Below, piece by piece: positions 7,684 through 13,186 of a DNA stretch of 31,926 nt. The notes beneath the pieces were generated by a model. It was not told the DNA's origin, did no database searches, and was given only the letters and a program-made list of their open reading frames with translations. Within the stretch, counting starts at the first letter, position 1. Every line of letters begins with the position of its first letter. A program made the position numbers and the translations under genes. Source of the stretch: JANLIQ01 sp964362925 (lineage in GTDB: Bacteria; Patescibacteriota; UBA1384; 2-12-FULL-50-11). The stretch lies in the NCBI GenBank assembly GCA_964362925.1, contig CAYIGA010000005.1, forward strand, positions 1 to 31,926, read 5' to 3'.

Positions 7684-7995
7684 TTACTTGCGTAAACCTA
7701 ATGATCCGATCAATTTTTTGTAGCGCTCGGGATTTTTCTTGTCTAAATACCCGAGCAAGCTCCGACGTTGGCTAATCATCTTCAGCAAACCCATTCGCGA
7801 ATCAATATCCTTCTTGTGAGTCTGGAGATGGTCAGAGAGAGTGTTGATTTTGTCGCTCAATACCGCCACCTGAACTTCCGATGAACCGGTATCAGTTTCA
7901 TGGGCTTGAAACTTTTTGATCGCCTTAGCTTTACTGGTCATCTTGGGCCGTTTACCGGCGGGAGACGAGTGATTATTGACCGACATTTTGACCAT
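7684..7995 (-). CDS. rpsO: 30S ribosomal protein S15 (uS15)
   Basis: S15 is a small-subunit protein that binds the central domain of 16S rRNA. The conserved body is complete, with FQAHETDTGSSEVQVAVL, INTLSDHLQTHKKD, SRMGLLKMISQRRSLLGYL and the C-terminal LIGSLGLRK. The usual length is about 89 residues; here an extra N-terminal stretch (SVNNHSSPAGKRPK) precedes the core. The most upstream ATG (8016) lies inside the promoter and cannot be used. The ATG at 7995 lies about 5 nt from the expected transcript start and is chosen as a leaderless start; ATGs at 7986 and 7941 are alternatives, and none has a Shine-Dalgarno site. The gene is between a DHH phosphoesterase gene and pnp. Confidence 0.93.
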   Translation of the reverse strand: MVKMSVNNHSSPAGKRPKMTSKAKAIKKFQAHETDTGSSEVQVAVLSDKINTLSDHLQTHKKDIDSRMGLLKMISQRRSLLGYLDKKNPERYKKLIGSLGLRK

Positions 7996-8006
7996 TCTAT
8001 GAAGAT

Positions 8007-8035
8007 ATTTTATCAAATTCTATTGAATGTCTCAA
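8007..8035 (-). promoter_or_regulatory. Promoter of rpsO
   Basis: On the minus strand TTGAGA (8035-8030), 17 nt, then TAAAAT (8012-8007); both boxes match 5 of 6 positions. Transcription should begin near 8000. It overlaps the last codons of the DHH phosphoesterase gene. Confidence 0.7.
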
Positions 8036-9204
8036 CTGGTCGAGACGGAAATCGGCTGGTCGGCGTCGATAAAAATGTCAATTTTAGTTAATACTTCCTC
8101 TTTAACCTCCGCTAAACTGCCGTCGAGTTGGAAGCCAGCGGCCGCTTTGTGACCACCGCCACCGAAGGCGGTGGCGATCCGAGCAACGTCGAAATCTTTA
8201 CTGACCGAGCGGAAACTGCATTTGACTGTTCCCTCGAGTTCCTTTAAGACAAAGACAAAATCAACGTCGGTCGCCGACTTTAAGAGCTCATCGATTAGAT
8301 TGGCGTCATCACCGCTTTTTAACCCCAGCTCGGTGAAGTCGTCGCTCGTCAGTTCCGTCCAGACGTATCGTCGCTCCTGATTCTCTTGGATTTTAGCTAA
8401 GGCCCGGCCCCACAACTTCAAAGTGGTCAAAGACTTACTGCTCATCCGTTCGATAATCTCCTGGTGCTTGGCGCCGGCGGCGACTAGTTGGGCGGCGACG
8501 GTCAAGGATTTGGGAGTGGTATTGATGTTTTGGAAACTGCCCGTGTCGGTAATAAGGCCGGTTAGGAGGCAGGTGGCAACTTCTTCGTCAAGTAAGTTCT
8601 CGCCCCGGCCGAGCGCTTCGATTAAAGCAACCAGCATCTCGGCGGTCGAGGTGGCGGTCATATCAACCCAGTTAATTTTAGCCGGATAGGAGTTGGTGAC
8701 GTGATGATCGATTGAGACGGTTGGCGTTTCAAAAAAGAGATCAGGAAATTCCGGATAGATTGATCCGAGTCGGTCAAACCCAGTACAGTCGAGCATAATG
8801 ACGGCGTCGTATTTAGGGGCTTGACGTTCAACCTTAACATCCTCCGGCTGGAGCGCCCCTTTGGGTGGAGTTATGACGATCTGAATGCGGTGTTCAGCGC
8901 TGATCTTTTTGTAGCCGAGCTTCAAGTCTTCGCCGGTGTTACGGGAGTCAATCGTAATAATCAAATCGTTACTCGGGACGATGGTTTTGTCTTTGACGTC
9001 AGTGTAGCCCGGCAGGTAGGAAAGCGAGGCGGGAACCTGGCCGATGAGAGTGGCGTCAACGTTTTTGCCCAAGTGTTGCAAAACTAGTCGGAGAGCCAAC
9101 ATTGAACCAAGAGCGTCGCCGTCCGGGTCAGTGTGGGTCAGAATTAAGACGTTTTGGGATTGGCGAATTAATTCGACCGCTTGGGCTTTGGGAGAGAGTT
9201 CCAT
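8032..9204 (-). CDS. DHH/DHHA1 phosphoesterase (NrnA/RecJ-like; oligoribonuclease or pAp phosphatase type)
   Basis: The 390-residue protein has a DHH phosphoesterase domain followed by DHHA1. Motif I is HTDPDGDALGS (residues 24-34), followed by the metal-binding LDCTGFDRLG and the name-giving SIDHHVTN, then TGLITDTGSFQ. The DHHA1 signature GGGGHKAAAG is near residue 350. Relatives of this length (NrnA, also called nanoRNase) degrade 2-5-nt RNA fragments, dephosphorylate pAp or cleave cyclic-dinucleotide products; the exact substrate cannot be read from sequence. An insertion of roughly 40 residues (around LGYKKISAEHRIQIVITPP) separates motifs I and II. It lies upstream of rpsO and pnp, consistent with a shared RNA-decay role. 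The start is ATG 9204, 9 nt after a TATACT box. Confidence 0.9.
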   Translation of the reverse strand: MELSPKAQAVELIRQSQNVLILTHTDPDGDALGSMLALRLVLQHLGKNVDATLIGQVPASLSYLPGYTDVKDKTIVPSNDLIITIDSRNTGEDLKLGYKKISAEHRIQIVITPPKGALQPEDVKVERQAPKYDAVIMLDCTGFDRLGSIYPEFPDLFFETPTVSIDHHVTNSYPAKINWVDMTATSTAEMLVALIEALGRGENLLDEEVATCLLTGLITDTGSFQNINTTPKSLTVAAQLVAAGAKHQEIIERMSSKSLTTLKLWGRALAKIQENQERRYVWTELTSDDFTELGLKSGDDANLIDELLKSATDVDFVFVLKELEGTVKCSFRSVSKDFDVARIATAFGGGGHKAAAGFQLDGSLAEVKEEVLTKIDIFIDADQPISVSTS

Positions 9205-9213
9205 GTTGGAATC

Positions 9214-9241
9214 AGTATAGCGGAAAATTGATATGGTTCAA
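9214..9241 (-). promoter_or_regulatory. Promoter of the DHH phosphoesterase gene
   Basis: TTGAAC (9241-9236), 16 nt, TATACT (9219-9214) on the minus strand. The ATG begins 9 nt after the -10 box, predicting a leader of only 2-3 nt and explaining the lack of a Shine-Dalgarno site. Confidence 0.6.
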
Positions 9242-9434
9242 TATGCTTTACCGCTTTCAGCGGCAGTATTTTGCGGCAGAGCCGCCCCTCTCTTTTTGCA
9301 AAGGGCGGGGGCTTACTTTCTTCAAGAAAGCGAGCGAACTCCGGTTCGCGACAATTGCGAAGCAACCCCCAGGGTTTAATGAATTCCCTCGGCCCAATCG
9401 CACATATTAGCGAGCGGTGAAACCGCTCAATCAC
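9242..9434. other. Gene-free, hairpin-rich spacer between divergent DHH and rpsT
   Basis: Perfect short stems found here: GCGGC-AGA-GCCGC just before 9290; CTTTCTT/AAGAAAG (9316-9330); GCGAAC-TCCG-GTTCGC (9334-9349); and GAGCGGT-GAA-ACCGCTC (9412-9428). An 11-base piece AAGCGAGCGAA (9328-9338) matches the dispersed repeat found at four other places, so part of this spacer is probably a degenerate repeat copy. No convincing gene is present. Confidence 0.5.
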
Positions 9435-9463
9435 TTTACCCCTGGGGAGAAATCGGTTACAAT
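9435..9463 (+). promoter_or_regulatory. Promoter of rpsT
   Basis: TTTACC (9435-9440), 17 nt, TACAAT (9458-9463). Transcription should begin near 9470, giving a leader of about 4 nt before the ATG at 9474. Confidence 0.65.
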
Positions 9464-9473
9464 ATCTTTCGAT

Positions 9474-9875
9474 ATGCCAATTTCCGCTTCAGCCAAAAAA
9501 TCGCTTCGGGTCGCTTTGCGCAAAACTTCTTTGAATCGTTACCGCAAGCAACTGATTAAAGTCGCCCTCAAAAACGTCACCGCCGACAGTTTCTCTAAAG
9601 CCGTGTCAATGATCGACAAAGGCGTCAAGTGGCAACTTTTCCACCAGAACAAAGCCGCTCGAATGAAATCCGCCCTGGCCAAACAACTCCCGGCCGGCGC
9701 CAAAATCGCGGCCAAAACTTCCGACAAACCAGTTAAGATCGCTCGAACCAAGACTGCTACGACTAAACCGGCCAAGAAAACAGTTAAGTCAACCGTTAAA
9801 AAATCTCAAAATTCAAACCTCACTGCGACCAAGGGGAGAAGCGAGCGAAGCGACAAATCTCAAAATCACAAGTAA
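9474..9875 (+). CDS. rpsT: 30S ribosomal protein S20 (bS20) with a long basic C-terminal tail
   Basis: S20 binds the 5' domain of 16S rRNA. The family start MPISASAKKSLR is clear, and HQNKAARMKSALAKQL is the conserved C-terminal helix. The core ends near residue 80; the remaining 50 or so residues are Lys/Thr/Ala-rich and low in complexity. S20 is normally 85-90 residues; here it is 133. The last residues (TATKGRSERSDKSQNHK) are encoded by a copy of the dispersed repeat, so the tail grew at least partly by repeat insertion. The ATG at 9474 is chosen because the S20 motif starts there and the promoter -10 box ends 10 nt upstream; an upstream in-frame ATG at 9417 lies before the promoter. No Shine-Dalgarno sequence is present. 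Confidence 0.92.
   Translation: MPISASAKKSLRVALRKTSLNRYRKQLIKVALKNVTADSFSKAVSMIDKGVKWQLFHQNKAARMKSALAKQLPAGAKIAAKTSDKPVKIARTKTATTKPAKKTVKSTVKKSQNSNLTATKGRSERSDKSQNHK
9819..9858 (+). repeat. Dispersed repeat, copy 2 (inside the rpsT 3' coding end)
   Basis: CTCACTGCGACC (9819-9830), then GGGGAGAAGCGAGCGAAG and CGACAAA. The same two blocks recur downstream of lepB (10550-10595), separated there by a different spacer. AAATCTCAAAAT occurs on both sides (9801-9812 and 9856-9867) as a direct repeat. The unit is read through by the rpsT frame. Confidence 0.75.
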
Positions 9876-9979
9876 AAATGCAAAATTTGGGGCTTTGTTC
9901 GGTACTGTCAATTTCTGATTTTTAATTTTGACCTGTCACTTTGAGTTTTGAATTTTCAAATTTGAATTATGATGGAGTC

Positions 9980-10537
9980 ATGGACGGCTCCCGATTTTTG
10001 CGCTTCTCGACGACTCTTTTTGCCTTAACTAAAATAGCTCTGATAAGCGTCGTTCTGCTGATCGCTTTGATTATTTTTGTCGGTAAGCCCCTCCTAGTCA
10101 ACGGCGATAGTATGTTGCCTAGTTTTCGCTCTGGCGAAGTTGTTATCGTTGATCAGATTAGTTTCTCTAATCAAAAAATGATTAGGCGCTTCGACGTCGT
10201 TGCCGCCAAGTTTCCGGCCGACCCGGACAAAACCAAGCTGATTAAACGAGTTATCGGTCTGCCCGGCGAAAAAGTTGCCGTCAAAGACACTCATATCTTT
10301 ATTGACGGCCGAGCCTTGACCGAGCCGTATCAACCCCGATTCGGCCAAGCGCCTTACCCTGAAATCGCCTCAGTTACTCTCCGGGATGATGAATATTTCT
10401 TGGCTGGAGATAACCGACCGGGCTCGAGCGACTCTCGGTTATGGGGACCGGTCGCCCGATCGGATATCCTCGGTCGAGTTAGTTTTGTCATCTTTCCCCC
10501 TTCTAGCGTTGAATACGTCGATCGTCTAGAGTACTAG
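9980..10537 (+). CDS. lepB: Signal peptidase I
   Basis: This S26 serine protease cleaves signal peptides on the outer face of the membrane. From the ATG at 9980 it has 185 residues: one N-terminal membrane segment (about residues 12-35), the catalytic serine S44 in NGDSMLPSF, the catalytic lysine K89 in LIKRVIGLPGEKV, and the C-terminal box GDNRPGSSDSR. The size and single membrane anchor resemble Gram-positive type enzymes. A TTG at 9941 would extend the protein by 13 residues rich in Phe and Asn encoded by an AT-rich spacer, so ATG is preferred; TATGAT (9968-9973) lies 6 nt before it, again a leaderless layout. The frame ends inside a perfect hairpin (10520-10543), followed by a dispersed repeat. 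It likely processes exported proteins such as the VirB6-like protein at 24709. Confidence 0.94.
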   Translation: MDGSRFLRFSTTLFALTKIALISVVLLIALIIFVGKPLLVNGDSMLPSFRSGEVVIVDQISFSNQKMIRRFDVVAAKFPADPDKTKLIKRVIGLPGEKVAVKDTHIFIDGRALTEPYQPRFGQAPYPEIASVTLRDDEYFLAGDNRPGSSDSRLWGPVARSDILGRVSFVIFPPSSVEYVDRLEY

Positions 10538-10543
10538 ACGATC
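10520..10543. terminator. Perfect hairpin overlapping the lepB stop codon
   Basis: GATCGTCTAG (10520-10529), loop AGTA, CTAGACGATC (10534-10543): a 10-bp perfect stem. The TAG stop (10535-10537) is part of the 3' arm. No T-tract follows, so it may act as a 3'-end stabiliser between convergent genes. Confidence 0.55.
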
Positions 10544-10549
10544 TCAAAT

Positions 10550-10595
10550 CTCACTGCGACCGGCCAGCTGGCGGGGAGAAGCGAGCGAAACGACA
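10550..10595 (+). repeat. Dispersed repeat, copy 3 (downstream of lepB)
   Basis: CTCACTGCGACC (10550-10561) and GGGGAGAAGCGAGCGAAA with CGACAAA match the rpsT copy. The spacer holds a perfect 10-bp palindrome, GCCAGCTGGC, absent from the rpsT copy. One base differs in the 15-mer (AAACG instead of AAGCG). Confidence 0.75.
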
Positions 10596-10617
10596 AAGTT
10601 TAAATCTAAAAATATGG

Positions 10618-12102
10618 TTAACGAGTTGAAGGTTGAGTACTCTGGGCCAAGACGTGTGAAAGGTAGCCAAAGAGGGGAAAAAGTTTGTTGGCGAATTGAT
10701 CAATGGTCTGGACGCCGTCGGTGATGTACCAGTGCGGTTGAGTAAACGGCAGATCGTAAAATCGTCGTGTCCACTCCACTTCGCAATCAAGGACGACCGC
10801 GTAGGGCAGATAGCTCAAAAATCGATCTTGGCTCTGGGCTTGATAGCTAATTAATCCTCTGCCAGTGAGGTAGTTCCGAAAGGCGAGCCAGCGGCCTAAC
10901 TCCCGGTCGCCGTAAATGGTTCGACTGGGTAGGTTACGGGCAAAATAAGTGACCAGCAAGGCTGAAGCGATCATCCCGAGCCAAAAGAGTAATAAATAGC
11001 GGACCCCCTCAAAGAGAAAAACATTAGAGAAGAAGCCCATAAGAGCCAGAGCAAACAGAACTAGACCAACGGTCTGATAGCGGCGGTGGAGGCGAAGCGG
11101 GTTAGTGTAAAAGAAGCCGAGGTCGTTAACTTGTTGATAGGCGGCGAGAAATGCCTCGCTGACTCGTTTACTAAACAATTCTTGAGCTAAGGCGAACGAC
11201 ACTTCTTCCGAGGTAGCTTTATCACTTGACGGACCGAAGACTTGCTCAAGGAGCTGAACTTCAAACTTTTCCAGTTTATCGGACGCGCTTCGGCGGATGA
11301 AGCGAAAATCATTCCGACCGACTTGGCGAATAATCAGATGTCCCCGCCTCGCCAAATCAAGCAGGGTCGCTGCCAGTTCGCGGCTGGAAATACGGCCGTT
11401 CAAGAGTATGCCTAGCATCGCCGGCGAGAGACGGCTTGGCTGTTCGTCGAGCTCGATACTTGGCCCCAATGGCACCCGGCGATTTTTCGATAACCAAATC
11501 ATTAGCAGGATGAGTAAGGTTAAAAGGGGCAAGGCGATGGAGACGCTCGTCCAGACCACCGCTGGCCAGTTATTTATTCGCTCCTTCAACAGCGATAAAG
11601 CGGTGTTGGTTAGATAGGACTTCGGCACTTCTAACTCCAACACCAGTTGAGCTTCCGGACCAATTTCAGTTGCGCTGTAGACAACCGTTTGCGAGTCGAT
11701 TAATTGCGAGCTGGCGGTGGCCGCCCCACCGTTATTTCGGAAACGGCTACCGAGTAGACCTTCGGTGATTGGTTTGGGTAGGGAGACAGCGATAGTGAGC
11801 GAGTTGATAAATTTATCGGGCTTGTTGAGCACTTGATAACGGATGCGATAGAGCTTGTCGGAGATAATTTTTTCGGTCTGGAGTTTGGAATTTTGAGAGT
11901 AAAGCGAGCCGTCGCTGGTCAACGTCAGAACGATATCGTATCCGTTATTGGTGTCTGGAAAATGAGTTGGGACGTCAGTGGCGTTTAGCGGCCCCTGGAG
12001 AAGCCAAAAACCGCATCCCGCGATTACCGCGAAAAACAGCAACGATTTGCTGTACAAGCCAGAACTTCGGACGAGCTGTCCGATTATGCTAAAGATTGCC
12101 AT
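10618..12102 (-). CDS. DUF2207 family predicted membrane protein
   Basis: The protein matches the layout of DUF2207 membrane proteins: a membrane segment near the N-terminus (SLLFFAVIAGCGFWLL), an outside beta-rich domain of about 130 residues, a second membrane segment (WTSVSIALPLLTLLILLMIW), a cytoplasmic part with the family hallmark LSPAMLGILLNGRISSRELA and TLLDLARRGHLIIRQ, a pair of membrane helices, and a C-terminal ELGRWLAFRNYL and FLSYLPYAVVLD segment. The function of the family is unknown. The ATG at 12102 (494 residues) has GGGAG 5 nt upstream and is preferred over ATG 12114. The gene overlaps the holA 3' end by 19 nt, so the two are probably translationally coupled. Confidence 0.85.
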   Translation of the reverse strand: MAIFSIIGQLVRSSGLYSKSLLFFAVIAGCGFWLLQGPLNATDVPTHFPDTNNGYDIVLTLTSDGSLYSQNSKLQTEKIISDKLYRIRYQVLNKPDKFINSLTIAVSLPKPITEGLLGSRFRNNGGAATASSQLIDSQTVVYSATEIGPEAQLVLELEVPKSYLTNTALSLLKERINNWPAVVWTSVSIALPLLTLLILLMIWLSKNRRVPLGPSIELDEQPSRLSPAMLGILLNGRISSRELAATLLDLARRGHLIIRQVGRNDFRFIRRSASDKLEKFEVQLLEQVFGPSSDKATSEEVSFALAQELFSKRVSEAFLAAYQQVNDLGFFYTNPLRLHRRYQTVGLVLFALALMGFFSNVFLFEGVRYLLLFWLGMIASALLVTYFARNLPSRTIYGDRELGRWLAFRNYLTGRGLISYQAQSQDRFLSYLPYAVVLDCEVEWTRRFYDLPFTQPHWYITDGVQTIDQFANKLFPLFGYLSHVLAQSTQPSTR

Positions 12103-12932
12103 ACTTGCTCCCATTGTACCCGCTTTTGGCCATCGGGTAGGTAGGAGGCCAACAAAGCGATGGCATCGCCGGGTTCAATTAGGCCGGATTTGAGGGCGAG
12201 ATCAATTTCCGAGAGAATATCGGTCATTTTGCGCCGCCTCTCTTGGTCGGGAACGTTTTTCCGCACCGCCGCGGCCAGGCCGCCAATTATCATCTCCACC
12301 GCTTCGCCGCGATTAAAGCTGGCCACAAGATGCTTCTTGAGCTCTGACCATTTTCCGGCCCGAACGTAGTCAAACAGGGCAAAGGGTTTTTCTGTTGGCG
12401 CTCGACCCCGGACTGAAATACTGGCCAGGCCCTGACGGGTTTTTAGGTCGGTTTGGATTGCCCACAGATCCGAGCCGTACTGGTCGATCCTCTGCTCAAT
12501 CTGCTTGGCCGTCACTTCGATGCCAAGGACAGCGGCCTGGGCTTTAAGCCAACTTTTTAGAGCTAAACCCTCAAGCGACTTGGCCGAGATAATCTTGGTC
12601 GCCTTATGGCAAATTTGCGATAAGGCACCCTCGGCTTTGAACGGTTGGCCGTCCCAAACGACGACGACGCTACTGGCTGGTAGATCGGTTAAGATCGAGG
12701 CCAAATTGTCCTGTTCGACGATCGGTAGCTCGCTGGCGCGCTTAATAATAATCAGCCGCGAACTGGCAAAAAGGGGCACGGCTTTGAGATCGGCCCAGCT
12801 CGTTATTGGTTGTTCGGCGTCAATTTCAATCAGTTCCACCCCGTCCGGGTTCTTATGACGATATTTCTGCTTGATCGCCAAAATCGCCTCCCGAGCCAAA
12901 AATGAGTCCTCTCCCCGGATAAAAATCAACAT
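12084..12932 (-). CDS. holA: DNA polymerase III delta subunit
   Basis: The delta subunit opens the beta clamp within the clamp loader. The protein starts MLIFIRGEDSFLAREAI, the usual N-terminal pattern with GED, and has the AAA+-like lid region and the C-terminal ILSEIDLALKSG motif that matches the family's DxxLKxG-type signature. It is 282 residues, shorter than the usual 330-340. There is no Walker A motif, as expected for delta. A TATATT box ends 6 nt before the ATG, so it is probably leaderless. It lies between polA and a DUF2207 gene in the same direction; a short peptide gene (13010-13123) intervenes. Confidence 0.85.
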   Translation of the reverse strand: MLIFIRGEDSFLAREAILAIKQKYRHKNPDGVELIEIDAEQPITSWADLKAVPLFASSRLIIIKRASELPIVEQDNLASILTDLPASSVVVVWDGQPFKAEGALSQICHKATKIISAKSLEGLALKSWLKAQAAVLGIEVTAKQIEQRIDQYGSDLWAIQTDLKTRQGLASISVRGRAPTEKPFALFDYVRAGKWSELKKHLVASFNRGEAVEMIIGGLAAAVRKNVPDQERRRKMTDILSEIDLALKSGLIEPGDAIALLASYLPDGQKRVQWEQVWQSLA

Positions 12933-12938
12933 GGGTTG

Positions 12939-12944
12939 AATATA
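12939..12944 (-). promoter_or_regulatory. -10 box of holA
   Basis: TATATT on the minus strand, 6 nt before the ATG, consistent with transcription starting at or near the start codon. No good -35 box is seen. Confidence 0.4.
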
Positions 12945-13009
12945 CCACGAGTAAGTTAGCGAGTCGGTAAGTTAGAAGAATTGGTAAAAAATAGCGGTCA
13001 GTGGCGAGC

Positions 13010-13123
13010 TCAAACTGAAGATTGACCTCTGTTATCAATTGTGCCTTTCGCCAAAGCACAAATCCCGGAAACTACTAGCATAAGACTAAGACCAACAAAC
13101 ATCTTGATCCAAATTCTCTTCAC
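13010..13123 (-). CDS. Small 37-residue peptide with a signal-peptide or membrane-helix profile
   Basis: A GTG at 13123 opens a frame of 37 residues beginning MKRIWIKMFVGLSLML, with a basic N-terminus, one hydrophobic stretch of about 17 residues, then a short polar tail ending GQSSV. GAGAGG lies 6 nt before the GTG, one of the better Shine-Dalgarno sites in the window. An inverted repeat containing two TACAAT hexamers (13146-13176) lies just upstream and could hold promoter and operator. It is too short for routine gene calling. It could be a secreted or single-pass membrane peptide; no family is recognised. A chance frame remains possible, but the combined ribosome site, basic-hydrophobic pattern and promoter-like elements favour a gene. 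Confidence 0.5.
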   Translation of the reverse strand: MKRIWIKMFVGLSLMLVVSGICALAKGTIDNRGQSSV

Positions 13124-13145
13124 CTAGCACCTCTCTCGGTCGAAA

Positions 13146-13176
13146 GAACGATTGTACTGGCATATTGTAATCGTTC
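13146..13176 (-). promoter_or_regulatory. Inverted repeat with embedded -10-like hexamers, between polA and the small peptide gene
   Basis: GAACGATT (13146-13153) and AATCGTTC (13169-13176) are perfect 8-bp arms. On the minus strand the repeat holds two TACAAT hexamers; the one nearer the small gene would start transcription near 13144. It could equally be a polA 3' hairpin. Confidence 0.4.
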
Positions 13177-13186
13177 AGGCTAGTTT

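Noticed and set aside
12853..13059. 68-residue minus-strand frame upstream of holA
   Set aside because: It overlaps the holA start in another frame, has no ribosome site and no recognisable domain; the peptide frame at 13010-13123 fits better.
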